A DNA stretch of 64,000 nt from Deltaproteobacteria bacterium (GCA_016200545.1 JACQEO010000087.1:90448-154447); one strand, 5' to 3'. Numbered from the stretch's first letter, positions 27,618-36,883 are shown. A program made the numbers and translations. The notes: generated from the letters alone by a model not told the origin.

Positions 27618-28087
27618 GATTCACCGCCGCCGACGGTCGCGTCCTTGCCGAAAAGTCGCGGGTATTCGATGGCGGGACAGCGGTCCATGACGACCGTCAG
27701 GCCGGCCGCCTGCGCCCGCAACGCCGCCTCCACGTGCACCACGCCGAGCTGTAGCCAGAGTACCAACGCGCCGATCGCGATCGCCTCCTCGACGATCGCG
27801 GGGACGGCGGCCGGGCGGCGGAATACGTCCACGACCTCGACTGCCTCCTCGATCGCGCCGAGCGACGAGCGACAGCGCTCGCCGAGGACGACGTCGGCCG
27901 CCGGGTTCACCGGAATCACGCGATGGCCGCGCTCTTGGAGCAGCCGCGCGATGCGATGACTGTCGCGCGTCGGGTCGGGCGAGCAGCCGACGACGGCGAT
28001 CGTCCGCCGCGTTCCGAGAATTCCACGAATCACGTCGTCGACGGGATTACGGAACTCGGTCGGTGTTTCGTCAGGCATCGTCGCCAT
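27614..28087 (-). CDS. CoA-binding domain protein (YccU-like)
   Basis: A 157-residue Rossmann-like CoA_binding_2 protein: TIAVVGCSPDPTRDSHRIARL binds the CoA-like ligand at the N-terminus, VIPVNPAADVVLGE follows, and CPAIEY is near the end. The family is widespread and binds CoA or related nucleotides, with no settled physiological role. It overlaps the phosphatase gene upstream by 17 bases and NUDIX downstream by 4. Confidence 0.85.
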   Translation of the reverse strand: MATMPDETPTEFRNPVDDVIRGILGTRRTIAVVGCSPDPTRDSHRIARLLQERGHRVIPVNPAADVVLGERCRSSLGAIEEAVEVVDVFRRPAAVPAIVEEAIAIGALVLWLQLGVVHVEAALRAQAAGLTVVMDRCPAIEYPRLFGKDATVGGGES

Positions 28088-28586
28088 TCTCGCCTAGCGG
28101 CGCGAGGCGGTCGAACGCCTTCTCGAGACAACGCCGGATCTCGTCGCGGCACGCCTGGTGGAACTCGGCCTCCCGACCGGCCGGGTCGTCGATATCGCCG
28201 GCCTCGCCGGCGGCCTCGCGCAGGGTCACCACCTCCTTGCCGGCGGCCTCAGCGAAACGCGCGAGCATGCCGCGCTGCGCGTCCGTCATGGTGACGATGA
28301 GGTCGGCCTCGAGGATGCGCTCGCGGTGCCGCTTCAGGTCACACGACGTCGCATCGGAGGGAATCTCGATCGCGTCCTCGCGCAAGAGCAAGCGCGCGTC
28401 GAGCGAGACCAGGCTCGAGTCGCGGGCGTAGGGCGCGATCCCTCCCGAATGAACGACGACGTCGTCGCGCCGGCGCGCGCTGAGCATCTGCTTCAGCAGC
28501 GCCTCTGCAATGATGCTCCGGCTGGTGTTCGCGTGGCAGACGATCAGGATCCGGCGCGGAGCGGGTAGGTCCGGGTCAGAGCCCAC
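28071..28586 (-). CDS. Low-molecular-weight phosphotyrosine phosphatase-like protein
   Basis: A 171-residue protein from GTG 28586. The P-loop C(x)5R(S) is CHANTSRS near residue 17, with the catalytic Cys and Arg present. Family members usually have GNxCRSP, so this is a variant. The acid/base Asp lies in DIDDPAG about 120 residues later. It may dephosphorylate tyrosine or protein-arginine, or be an arsenate-reductase relative. Start choice is moderate: it gives an 11-base overlap with the SDR gene, in line with the rest of this tightly packed operon. Confidence 0.8.
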   Translation of the reverse strand: MGSDPDLPAPRRILIVCHANTSRSIIAEALLKQMLSARRRDDVVVHSGGIAPYARDSSLVSLDARLLLREDAIEIPSDATSCDLKRHRERILEADLIVTMTDAQRGMLARFAEAAGKEVVTLREAAGEAGDIDDPAGREAEFHQACRDEIRRCLEKAFDRLAPLGENGDDA

Positions 28587-29508
28587 CTGCGAACACGTCC
28601 GCCATCGTCTCCTTGCGCGTGCCGCCCTTGGCGAGCTCGGTCTTGAGTTTCGTGCCGAGCGCGCTCGGGTCCCACACGCCACGCTGCTGCACCTTGGCGG
28701 CCGAATGCCATCCTTGCATCGCCCACACCGTACCGCCGCCCACGCGGAACACCTCGCCGTGCACGTCCGCGGCGTCGTCGCTCGCGAGCCACGCGACGAG
28801 GGGCGCGACGTTGCGCGGATTGAAGACGTCGAACTCGCCCTCGCCCGTTCCCTGTCCCATGAGGGCGGCGGTCGCGGGCGTCGCCTCGACCGTGAGGCGC
28901 GTCCGCGCGACCGGGGCGATCGCGTTGACGGTGACGCCGTACTTCGCCATCTCGCGATCGATGATGAAGGACATGGCGGCGATCGCGGCCTTCGCCGCGC
29001 CGTAGTTGCTCTGGCTCGGATTGCCGAGGAGCCCCGAGTCGGAGCTGGTGTTGATGATCCGCCCGTTCAGGACGTCGCCGACCTTGTGTTGCTCGCGCCA
29101 GTAGACGCAGGCGTGACGCGTGCAGTTGAAGGTGCCCTTCAAGTGCACGGCGATGACCGCGTCCCAGTCCTCCTCCGACATGTTGAAGATCATGCGGTCG
29201 CGGAGGATGCCGGCGTTGTTCACCAACACGTTCAGCTTGCCGAAGGTGTCGATTGCGCACTCGACGATGCGCTGCGCGCCCTTGAAGTCGCTGACGCTGT
29301 CGCCGTTGGCGACCGCGTCGCCGCCGCTCTTCTTGATCTCGTCGACGACCTCGTGCGCCGGCCCGGCGCTCGCGCCGGTGCCGTCGAAGTGGGCGCCGAG
29401 ATCGTTCACGACGACCTTCGCGCCGAGCTTGCCCATGAGCAGGGCCTCCTCGCGGCCGATACCGCGGCCGGCGCCGGTGATCACGACAACTTTGCCGTCG
29501 AGCAGCAT
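28576..29508 (-). CDS. SDR dehydrogenase resembling the hydroxyacyl-CoA dehydrogenase of MFE-2
   Basis: A 310-residue SDR whose ATG 29508 follows AGGAGGT with a 6-base spacer. GAGRGIGREEALLMGKLGAK and VVVNDLG indicate NAD binding (Asp after beta-2). NNAG, Ser in INTSS, and YGAAK supply the active site. The sequence style (LRDRMIFNMSEEDWDAVIAV) matches the peroxisomal-type (3R)-hydroxyacyl-CoA dehydrogenase branch, so beta-oxidation of branched or ring-derived acyl-CoA is likely. It heads the operon SDR-phosphatase-CoA-binding-NUDIX. Confidence 0.9.
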   Translation of the reverse strand: MLLDGKVVVITGAGRGIGREEALLMGKLGAKVVVNDLGAHFDGTGASAGPAHEVVDEIKKSGGDAVANGDSVSDFKGAQRIVECAIDTFGKLNVLVNNAGILRDRMIFNMSEEDWDAVIAVHLKGTFNCTRHACVYWREQHKVGDVLNGRIINTSSDSGLLGNPSQSNYGAAKAAIAAMSFIIDREMAKYGVTVNAIAPVARTRLTVEATPATAALMGQGTGEGEFDVFNPRNVAPLVAWLASDDAADVHGEVFRVGGGTVWAMQGWHSAAKVQQRGVWDPSALGTKLKTELAKGGTRKETMADVFAGGL

Positions 29509-29793
29509 GAGCGACCTCCTCGGGGATTCCCCGGAACGAGCTGAGTTGGGTAGGTGAGCGGTATCATGGCCGCAGTCGGCCGCGGCCTTTTTCGTGCCCG
29601 AGGGTACGCGGCTTGTCAAGAATGGCGTCCGCTTGCGCCCGTTCACGCGCGCGCCGCTCGCGCCTTGTCATGCCGGGAGGCGTGTGGCAACGTCCGCACG
29701 CGCCCGAGACTTCACCCGCCGCGCTCGCGACCACCCGATCTCGCCGTCGACGACGCGTTCGGCACCCGCGGGTGCGGGGCCGGGGCTACCCCG

Positions 29794-30159
29794 ATGGACC
29801 GCACACGATTCGCACGCCTGGTGATCGAGGTCGTGAACGACCTGCCCGACGAGTTCGCCTCCCGCCTCGCCAACGTCGAGATCGTCGTCGAAGACGAGCC
29901 GTCGCGCGCGCAGTTGCGAAGCGTCGGCCTCGATCCCAACGCCGACACGCTCCTCGGCCTCTACGAAGGTGTCCCGCTCGAGGAACGGACCGCAGAGCTT
30001 CCCGTGCTGCCCGACAAGATCTCCATCTTCTACCGCCCCCTGGTCGAGACATGCAGCGGCGAGGCGGAGATCCGCGAGGAGATTCGCACCACCATCCTCC
30101 ACGAGGTCGCGCACTTCTTCGGCATCGACGACGAGGACCTCGAGTCATGGGGCTACTGA
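29794..30159 (+). CDS. Minimal zincin metallopeptidase-like protein
   Basis: A 121-residue protein from ATG 29794. Near its C-terminus is HEVAHFFGIDDEDLE: the HExxH zinc site (residues 103-107) followed by the third-ligand region seen in the possible-zinc-metallopeptidase family (DUF1025-like). No signal peptide, so it acts in the cytosol. The family's substrates are unknown. It lies 42 bases upstream of glpD on the same strand and could be the first gene of that operon. The upstream 285-base gap has no other gene. Confidence 0.85.
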   Translation: MDRTRFARLVIEVVNDLPDEFASRLANVEIVVEDEPSRAQLRSVGLDPNADTLLGLYEGVPLEERTAELPVLPDKISIFYRPLVETCSGEAEIREEIRTTILHEVAHFFGIDDEDLESWGY

Positions 30160-30201
30160 CGCCGGAACGACGGGGCGTCGCCGGGCCGAGGGAAGCCGCA
30201 C

Positions 30202-31854
30202 ATGCCGGGCTTTGAGCCGACGACCCGTACTCGCAACCTCGGTCGGCTCGCCGCCGAGGCGTTCGACCTCCTGGTGGTCGGCGGCGGCATCACCGGCGCA
30301 GGCGTCGCTCGTGAGGCCGCGCTGCGCGGCCTCACGGTCGGGCTCGTCGAGGCGCGCGACTTCGCCTCGGGCACCAGTAGTCGGTCGTCGAAGCTGATCC
30401 ACGGAGGGCTGCGCTATCTCGAGCAAGGCGAGATCGCGCTCGTGCGCGAGGCCGCGACGGAGCGCAAGGTCCTGCGCCGAATCGCGCCCCACCTGACCGA
30501 CACCGCGCTGATGTTGGTACCCGTCTACGGCCGCACCAGCGCCGGGGTGTACAAGCTGCGCGTCGGGCTCTCGCTCTTCGACAAGCTCGCCGCGGTCGAT
30601 GCCGGCGAGCGCCACCGCATCCTGTCGCGAACGGACGCGCTTGCGGCGGAGCCGCGCCTGAACGCCGATCGCTTGCAAGGCGCGGCCGTCTACCCGGAGT
30701 ACGTCACCGACGACGCCCGGCTGGTGCTGGATACGCTGAAAGCGGCCCATCACGCCGGCGCGGTGGTGGTGAACCACGCGCAGGTCGTCGGCCTGGGAGG
30801 GCGCGGCGCGGAGCGACGGCTCGAGGTCCGCGACGCGTTCAGCGACGCGACCTTCACGGCCCGGGCGCGCGTCGTCGTGAACGCCGCCGGGCCGTGGGTG
30901 GACGCCGTCCGTCGCTTGGACGTGGAGGCGCCCGGTCCGGTGCTGCACCTCACCAAGGGCATTCACCTCGTCTTTCGCGCCGAAGACCTGCCGGTACGCC
31001 ACTGCGTGGTCATGCGCGCGCGCGACCGGCGGCCGCTCTTCACCGTCCCGCGCGGTCCTTACGTATACGTCGGCACCACCGACACCAGCTACGAGGGCGC
31101 GCTCGAAGAGCCGGCGGTAACCGCCGAGGACGCGGAGTACCTCTTCGATACCCTGGCGCGGAGCTTCTCCGACCTCCACCTCACGTCTGGGCACGTCGTC
31201 GGCGCGTGGGCGGGCCTGCGGCCGTTGGTGCACGAGGAAGGCCGCAGCCCGTCGGAGATCTCCCGCAAGGACGAGATCGCGGTGAGCCCGAGCAGCCTCA
31301 TCACCATCGCCGGCGGAAAGCTCACGACGTATCGGCGCATGGCCGAGCGCGTCGTAGAGGCGGCGCTGCCACTCCTCCACCGGACGGCGCCGGCCGGACG
31401 CTCAGAGAGCGAACCGCTCGCAGGTGGCAACCTCGCCGCCGATTCCGTCACCGCGGGCCTCGTGCCAGCGGAGATCCGCGCGCGTCTTCGTGCCGTGCAC
31501 GGCAGCGACGCCGGCGAGGTGTGCGCGCTCGCCGAGGACCTCGCGTCGTGGGAACCGCTCGCAGCCGACGTCCCGCTCTCGGCGGCCGAGGTTCGCCATG
31601 CCGTGCGGCGCGAGATGGCGTGCACGCTTGCAGATGTCCTCGAGCGGCGCTCGCGACTTGCGCTCTTCGCGACCGAGCGCGCGTGCGCGGTTGCGCCCAA
31701 GGTCGCCGCACTCGTCGGCGCCGAGCTCGGGTGGAGCGCCGAGCGGCGGGACGCGGAGGTCGCCGCGTTCGCGCGTCAGTGCGAGGCACGCCTCGGCTGG
31801 CGCGGGGTGACGTCGCCGGTCGCGTGCGTCGCCGCATTGGGGACGCGCGCGTGA
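30202..31854 (+). CDS. glpD: Glycerol-3-phosphate dehydrogenase (FAD)
   Basis: A 550-residue flavoprotein. The FAD motif VVGGGITGAGVAREAALRG is near residue 25, SSRSSKLIHGGLRYLEQG is the GlpD signature, and the C-terminal DAO_C domain includes GGKLTTYRRMAE. It oxidises sn-glycerol-3-phosphate to dihydroxyacetone phosphate at the inner membrane, feeding quinones. The stop overlaps the next gene's GTG by 4 bases. Together with the ADPS-like gene that follows, it could supply DHAP for acyl- or alkyl-DHAP chemistry. Confidence 0.95.
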   Translation: MPGFEPTTRTRNLGRLAAEAFDLLVVGGGITGAGVAREAALRGLTVGLVEARDFASGTSSRSSKLIHGGLRYLEQGEIALVREAATERKVLRRIAPHLTDTALMLVPVYGRTSAGVYKLRVGLSLFDKLAAVDAGERHRILSRTDALAAEPRLNADRLQGAAVYPEYVTDDARLVLDTLKAAHHAGAVVVNHAQVVGLGGRGAERRLEVRDAFSDATFTARARVVVNAAGPWVDAVRRLDVEAPGPVLHLTKGIHLVFRAEDLPVRHCVVMRARDRRPLFTVPRGPYVYVGTTDTSYEGALEEPAVTAEDAEYLFDTLARSFSDLHLTSGHVVGAWAGLRPLVHEEGRSPSEISRKDEIAVSPSSLITIAGGKLTTYRRMAERVVEAALPLLHRTAPAGRSESEPLAGGNLAADSVTAGLVPAEIRARLRAVHGSDAGEVCALAEDLASWEPLAADVPLSAAEVRHAVRREMACTLADVLERRSRLALFATERACAVAPKVAALVGAELGWSAERRDAEVAAFARQCEARLGWRGVTSPVACVAALGTRA

Positions 31855-33266
31855 GCGGCCGGAGCGCGGAGCGGGTCCGCGGGGAGGTTGCGCGCCTCGT
31901 CGGCGACGATCGTGTCGTCGCGGATGCCGAGCGCATCGCGCGCGTCAGCCGCGACTCCTGGGTGATCGCCGTCTGGCGGAGTCTGCAGGCGAGCCCCCCG
32001 GTGCGTCCCGCGTGCGTCGTGCGGCCGCGGTCGACGGCGGAGATCGCGGCGCTCCTCGCCTACGCGTCGCGCGAGGGCGTTGCGATCGTACCGTTCGGAG
32101 CGGGCTCTGGGGTCTGCGGCGGCATCCAACCGGACGCCGAGGCGATCGTCGTCGATCTCGGCGACATGCGGGCGCTGCGCACGATCGACGGTCACAATCT
32201 CCTCGCGACCGCCGAGTCCGGCCTCCTCGGCAGCGAGTTCGAGGCGGCGTTGAACGATGCCGGCTACTCGATGGGCCACTTTCCGCAGTCGATCGCTCTG
32301 TCGTCGGTGGGTGGCTGGGTCGCGACGCGCTCCGCCGGCCAATTCTCGACCAAGTACGGCAACATCGAGCAGCTTTTCGTCGCCTTCGAGGCGGTGCTGC
32401 CGTCCGGCGCCGTGATCCGCACGCGACCGGTCCCACGCGCCTCGACCGGTCCCGACCTCCGCCACCTCTTCCTTGGCGGCGAGGGCACGACGGGCATCCT
32501 CACCGAGGTTACGTTCGAGATCCATCCGCTACCCGAGGCGACCGAGCGCCAGGCGGTGGCGTTCCCGACGATGGGCGCCGGGCTCGAGGCGCTGCGCCGC
32601 ATCGTGCGCGCCGGATGGCGGCCGGCCGTTCTCCGCTTGTACGACGAGGTCGAGGCCGGCCGCGCGTTCGCCGGCGCCGCGCCGGCGAACGAGAGCCTGC
32701 TCCTCGTCCTCTGCGAGGGCTCCGCGGCGCTGGTGGCGGCCGAGCGCGCCGCCGTCGAGGCGACGTGCCGTGAGACCGGTGGTCGGCTCGTCGGCGCCGC
32801 ACCGGTCGGGAGCTGGCTGCACCATCGGAACGCCGTTCCGGGCTTCGAGGTGTTCCTCAAGCAAGGCATGATCGTCGACACGATCGAGGTCGCGGCGATG
32901 TGGGACAAGATCGACGGCCTCTATGCGGACGTGCTCGCCGCGATGCGCGCCGTCCCGGGTCTGATCGTCGCCTCCGGTCACAGCTCGCACACGTACTCGA
33001 CCGGCACCAACATCTACTTCACGTTTGCCGCCAAACCCGCCGTGCCCGCGGAGATCGAGCCCCTCTACTTCCACATCTGGAACGCCGCCATGGAGGCGAC
33101 GCTCGCCGCAGGTGGCACGATCTCGCACCACCACGGCATCGGCCGGGTACGGCGCGAGTGGCTGCCGCGCGAGCTCGGCAGCGGGTACGAGGTGTTGGTC
33201 GCGGTGCAGCGGGCGCTCGATCCGGCCGGCATCATGAACCCGGGGGCGCTGTTGCGACCGCGATGA
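31851..33266 (+). CDS. FAD-linked oxidase, alkyldihydroxyacetonephosphate synthase-like
   Basis: A 471-residue VAO/PCMH-type flavoprotein from GTG 31851. FAD-binding segment: VPFGAGSGVCGGIQPDAEA; then GHFPQSIALSSVGGWVATRS. The C-terminal HHHG segment (SHHHGIGRVRREWLP) is the catalytic signature of alkyl-DHAP synthase, which replaces the acyl chain of acyl-DHAP with a fatty alcohol to make ether lipids. Such genes beside glpD are also known in mycobacteria. Whether this one makes ether bonds or is another hydroxyacid oxidase is not certain. Confidence 0.88.
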   Translation: MSGRSAERVRGEVARLVGDDRVVADAERIARVSRDSWVIAVWRSLQASPPVRPACVVRPRSTAEIAALLAYASREGVAIVPFGAGSGVCGGIQPDAEAIVVDLGDMRALRTIDGHNLLATAESGLLGSEFEAALNDAGYSMGHFPQSIALSSVGGWVATRSAGQFSTKYGNIEQLFVAFEAVLPSGAVIRTRPVPRASTGPDLRHLFLGGEGTTGILTEVTFEIHPLPEATERQAVAFPTMGAGLEALRRIVRAGWRPAVLRLYDEVEAGRAFAGAAPANESLLLVLCEGSAALVAAERAAVEATCRETGGRLVGAAPVGSWLHHRNAVPGFEVFLKQGMIVDTIEVAAMWDKIDGLYADVLAAMRAVPGLIVASGHSSHTYSTGTNIYFTFAAKPAVPAEIEPLYFHIWNAAMEATLAAGGTISHHHGIGRVRREWLPRELGSGYEVLVAVQRALDPAGIMNPGALLRPR

Positions 33267-34723
33267 GCTCGCACGTTCTCGCGATCGACGAAGGCGGTAC
33301 CGGCGTCCGCGCCTACGTCTTCGATCACGACGGTCGCGAGATCGCGACCGCGTATGCGGAGATCGGGCTTTCCTGTCCGCGCCCGGGATGGGTCGAGCAC
33401 GATCCGCTCGCGCTCTGGGAGCGGACGCTAGCCGTCACGCGCACTGCGCTCGAGCGTGCCGCCATCCCGGCGAGCGCGCTTGACGCGATCGGAGTCGCGA
33501 ACCAACGCGCATCGGCGCTCGTCTGGGACGCCGAGACCGGCCTTCCCGTGTATCCTGCGATCGGCTGGCAGGATCTGCGCACCGTCGTGCGTTGCGAGGA
33601 ACTGGGTCGCCGCGGCCATCTCGTACACCCGATGCAGTCGGCCACGAAGTACGCATGGACCCTCGAGCACGTGGCGGACGCGCGCGCGCGTGCGGCGGCC
33701 GGGCGCCTGCGCTTCGGCACGATCGACAGCTGGATCGCTTGGAAGCTCTCCGGCGGCGCCTGTCACGTCACCGACCCCTCGAACGCGTCCTGCACCGGCA
33801 TCTACGACTTCATGGCGAACCGTTGGGACGAGACTCTCCTCGACGCCCTCGAGCTCCCTGCGGCGTGCCTGCCGACGATCGTGCCGACGAGCGCGATCTG
33901 CGGCACCACCGACCGTGCCGTCCTCGGCGCCGCGGTGCGCTTGGCCGCGCGCGCCGGCGATCAGCAGGCGGCGATGTTCGGCCAGCTCAGAACCGAACCG
34001 GGAATGATGAAGATCACCTACGGCACGGCGGCGATGATGGATCTGAACGTTGGTCCCTCGCTCCGCCTGTCGCCCCATGGTGCGTTCCCGCTGGTTCTCT
34101 GGGGACTGGAGGACGGCATCACGTATTGCTTGGAGGGCAGCGCCGTCACCGCGGGCGCCGCCGTGCAATGGCTGCGCGACGGGCTCGGCATCCTGCACGA
34201 CGCGGCGGAGTCCGAGGTACTGGCGACGAGCATCCCCGACTCGGGCGGCGTGTGGTGCGTACCGGCGTTCCAGGGTCTCGGCACTCCCTACCTCGACGCC
34301 TCGGCGCGGGCGCTGCTCGGCGGACTGTCCCGCGGAACCGGCCGCGCGGAAATCGCGCGCGCGGTCCTCGAGGGCATTGCCTTCCGATGCAGCGAGGTGA
34401 TCGAGGCGCTGCGAGCCGATTCGCCGACGGCGGCGATCGACGTATTACGCGTCGACGGCGGCGCGGCGCGCAACGACTTCCTCATGCAGTGCCAGGCCGA
34501 CGTGACTGGTCTCGTCATCGAGCGTCCGGTCGTGGTCGATGCCGCGACCCTCGGCGCGGCGTATCTCGCCGGCCTCGCGACCGGTTTCTGGCGCGACCGC
34601 ACCGAGGTCGCACGCATCTGGAAGCGCGACCGTCTCTTCGAGCCGCGAACGACGGCAGCAGAGCGCGCGGAAGGATTGGCGCACTGGAAGAAGCGCGTCG
34701 CGCTCGCACGCGGCGACACGTGA
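33263..34723 (+). CDS. glpK: FGGY-family kinase, glycerol kinase-like
   Basis: A 486-residue FGGY kinase from ATG 33263, overlapping the previous stop by 4 bases. GlpK-type features are AGDQQAAMFGQL, EPGMMKITYGT and PAFQGLGTPYLDASAR. The first phosphate loop is DEGGTGVR instead of the usual DQGTTSSR: Asp9, Thr13 and Arg16 are kept but one Thr is Gly12. Context (glpD before, HAD after) supports glycerol or a glycerol-like triose as substrate. The altered loop leaves substrate or rate uncertain. Confidence 0.85.
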   Translation: MSSHVLAIDEGGTGVRAYVFDHDGREIATAYAEIGLSCPRPGWVEHDPLALWERTLAVTRTALERAAIPASALDAIGVANQRASALVWDAETGLPVYPAIGWQDLRTVVRCEELGRRGHLVHPMQSATKYAWTLEHVADARARAAAGRLRFGTIDSWIAWKLSGGACHVTDPSNASCTGIYDFMANRWDETLLDALELPAACLPTIVPTSAICGTTDRAVLGAAVRLAARAGDQQAAMFGQLRTEPGMMKITYGTAAMMDLNVGPSLRLSPHGAFPLVLWGLEDGITYCLEGSAVTAGAAVQWLRDGLGILHDAAESEVLATSIPDSGGVWCVPAFQGLGTPYLDASARALLGGLSRGTGRAEIARAVLEGIAFRCSEVIEALRADSPTAAIDVLRVDGGAARNDFLMQCQADVTGLVIERPVVVDAATLGAAYLAGLATGFWRDRTEVARIWKRDRLFEPRTTAAERAEGLAHWKKRVALARGDT

Positions 34724-35385
34724 TTCCACCACTCCGTCCGAACGCCGCGACCCCGCGCTTGCCGCCGCGGGATGTGCTTCGTCTCGTGATCTTCGATTGC
34801 GACGGAGTGCTCTTCGATTCGTGGAAGGCGAACGTCGCCTTCTACGACGCCGTGCTCGCGGCGGTCGGCTTGCCGCCGCTCGACGACGAAGGGCGGCGCC
34901 TCTGCCACACGCTCTCGAGTCCGCAACTGTACGCCCGCCTCTTCCCCGCGGACTCGTTGATGCAACGGCGGATCGCCGAGGTGGCGCGCGCGACCGACTA
35001 CGGGCCGTTCTACGCCTTGATGGAGCCCGTGGAGGGGCTCGAGCCGACGTTGCGTCGCCTCACGGCGCACTGCCCTCTCGCACTCGCGACGAATCGCGGC
35101 ACGACGGTACGCGGTGTCGTCGAGCACTTCGGTCTCGCGCCCTTCTTCGCGATCCGCCTCGGCATTCTCGACGTCGCGCGGCCGAAGCCCGCACCCGATC
35201 TGCTCGTCGCCTGCCTGGAGCACGCCGGCGTCGAGGCATCCGCGGCCGTGTACGTCGGCGACACCGAGCTCGATCGCGACGCCGCCGCGGGTGCCGGCGT
35301 CGCCTACGTCGGAGTCGGACCGGCGAGCGGAGCCGACGTCCGCGTCAACGGCATTCGCGAGCTGCCGGCGCTTCTCTTGCGATGA
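34720..35385 (+). CDS. HAD-superfamily hydrolase (phosphoglycolate phosphatase-like)
   Basis: A 221-residue haloacid-dehalogenase phosphatase from GTG 34720 (GTGA overlap with glpK). Motif I FDCDGVLFDS (nucleophile Asp and acid/base Asp), motif II TNR, motif III Lys in RPKPAPDL, motif IV GDTELDRDAAAGAG, with an alpha-helical cap between I and II. As last gene of the glycerol operon it may act on a triose or glycerol phosphate, which is inference from position. Confidence 0.88.
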   Translation: MIPPLRPNAATPRLPPRDVLRLVIFDCDGVLFDSWKANVAFYDAVLAAVGLPPLDDEGRRLCHTLSSPQLYARLFPADSLMQRRIAEVARATDYGPFYALMEPVEGLEPTLRRLTAHCPLALATNRGTTVRGVVEHFGLAPFFAIRLGILDVARPKPAPDLLVACLEHAGVEASAAVYVGDTELDRDAAAGAGVAYVGVGPASGADVRVNGIRELPALLLR

Positions 35386-35438
35386 GCCCTTCCCTCGAGC
35401 GGCGCACCTCGAACAGAGTCTGGCGCGCGATTGCGGGC

Positions 35439-35642
35439 TCAGCGCATCTTGACGTCGAAGGCCTGCGGCCCTTTCTCTCCGGGCCGCACCTGAAATTCCA
35501 CTTCGTCTCCGTCCCGCAGATCTTCGAACTGCATCTTGGGTCCGAGACGGGATCGATGGAAGAAGACGTCGTCGCTGCCGTCGTCCGGCACGATGAATCC
35601 GAATCCCTTGTCGCGTGCGATCTTTTTGATGGTGCCCGTCAT
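35439..35642 (-). CDS. Cold-shock domain protein
   Basis: A 67-residue CspA-family protein from ATG 35642. RNP1 is KGFGFIV and RNP2 is DVFFHRS; the chain is a single five-strand OB-fold that binds single-stranded RNA or DNA. It begins MTGTIKKIARD, and length is normal. It sits 13 bases downstream of the carboxypeptidase gene on the same strand and may be read through from it. The longer frame upstream is a shadow of that gene. Confidence 0.93.
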   Translation of the reverse strand: MTGTIKKIARDKGFGFIVPDDGSDDVFFHRSRLGPKMQFEDLRDGDEVEFQVRPGEKGPQAFDVKMR

Positions 35643-35655
35643 GTCCCGCTCCCGA

Positions 35656-36819
35656 TCACCGCTGAACGATGCGCACCGGTACGTCGACGTGTGCGGCCAT
35701 CGTACGCACCGCGGACTCCGCTTGACCGCGATTCGGGTACGCTCCCACCTGCACCTGGTATTCTGTCCGTTTGTGCTTGCCGCTGCCCTTGGCGACGCGG
35801 TTGATCGCCGCGTCGTAACCGCGGCGACCGAGAGCGTGCTGCAGGCGCTTGGCGCGATCGACGCGCTCGAAGCTGCCGACCTGGATCGCGTAGCGTCCCT
35901 GCCCACCCGCGGGTCGCGCGTTGGAGCGCAGGGGGGCGCGTTTCCCCGCGCGCGTCGCGCGGTGCAGCGAGGGACGCATGGCGGCGTGTTGGAGGAGAGG
36001 CGCGGGCGGCAGCGCGTCACCGAAGCCGAACTCGAAGAGGCGCTTCGTATCACCCCAGAGGTCGCTCGACCCGAGCACCGCGACGATGATTTCGCGGCCT
36101 TCGAAGGTGCCGGCGCCGACGAAGCATTTCTTCGCGGGAATGGTGTAGCCCGTCTTGCCGATCACCGGGATGCGATAGCCCTCGAGAAGTCGGTTGTGAC
36201 TGTGCAACGCGATGATCCGCGTGCTGTTCTCGACGCTCACAATTACCGACTTGGTGCCAAGGATGCTGCGGAACTTCGGGATGTGCACGCCATGCCGGAA
36301 GATGGTCGCGAGATCATGCACCGTCGAGTAGTGCCCCTCGGCGGTGAGACCGTGAGGATTCATGAAGTGCGAGTGGAATGCGCCGAGCTGCCGCGCGCGG
36401 GCATTCATCCGATCGGCGAACTCCGGGATGGATCCCGTCAGGCTCTCGGCGATCACGACGCTGGCGTCGTTGGCCGAGTTGAGGAGGATCGCGTAGACGA
36501 GGTCCTCGAGGTTCAGCCGTTGCCCCGGCTGCAGGTTCACCTTGCTCGGCGCCGCCTGGCACGCCTCGGGGCTTGCTGGAAAGCTTCGCCCCAGGGCATT
36601 GCTCTCGAGCGCGAGGATCGCCGTCATGACTTTGGTCGTGCTCGCCGGCGGCAACTCGAGATCGGGATTCCGCTCCCAGATCACCGTGCCGCTGTCCGCG
36701 TCCATCACGAGGGCCGCCCGCGCCGTGACTCGCGGCGAATCCGCGCTCGACGCGGACGATTGCGGAGGAACCAGCAACATGATCACCGCCACCGCCACCC
36801 CACCCCAGGTGTTCCTCAT
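35656..36819 (-). CDS. D-alanyl-D-alanine carboxypeptidase with C-terminal SPOR domain
   Basis: A 387-residue peptidase S11 protein from ATG 36819, with GGGAGG six bases upstream. A signal peptide ends near residue 25. The serine active site shows SxxK as STTK (60-63), SxN as SAN in LLNSANDAS, and KTG in GKTGYT. The C-terminal about 75 residues are a SPOR domain (YAIQVGSFERVDRAKRLQ), which binds denuded glycan strands at the septum. It should trim peptidoglycan pentapeptides in the periplasm, probably at the division site. Confidence 0.92.
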   Translation of the reverse strand: MRNTWGGVAVAVIMLLVPPQSSASSADSPRVTARAALVMDADSGTVIWERNPDLELPPASTTKVMTAILALESNALGRSFPASPEACQAAPSKVNLQPGQRLNLEDLVYAILLNSANDASVVIAESLTGSIPEFADRMNARARQLGAFHSHFMNPHGLTAEGHYSTVHDLATIFRHGVHIPKFRSILGTKSVIVSVENSTRIIALHSHNRLLEGYRIPVIGKTGYTIPAKKCFVGAGTFEGREIIVAVLGSSDLWGDTKRLFEFGFGDALPPAPLLQHAAMRPSLHRATRAGKRAPLRSNARPAGGQGRYAIQVGSFERVDRAKRLQHALGRRGYDAAINRVAKGSGKHKRTEYQVQVGAYPNRGQAESAVRTMAAHVDVPVRIVQR

Positions 36820-36854
36820 CCTCGACCTCCCGCTTTGATTTCGCGTTCCCCGCA

Positions 36855-36883
36855 CGAAGGAAAATTATTTCACAGGTCCTTCG
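36855..36883. promoter_or_regulatory. Small dyad in the divergent region before the carboxypeptidase
   Basis: CGAAGGA (36855-36861) and TCCTTCG (36877-36883) are inverted around a 15-base AT-rich core (AAATTATTTCACAGG), about 35 bases upstream of the carboxypeptidase ATG. The core holds the only clear AT-rich patch in this gap, so it may cover a -10 region. Evidence is symmetry and position only. Confidence 0.3.
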
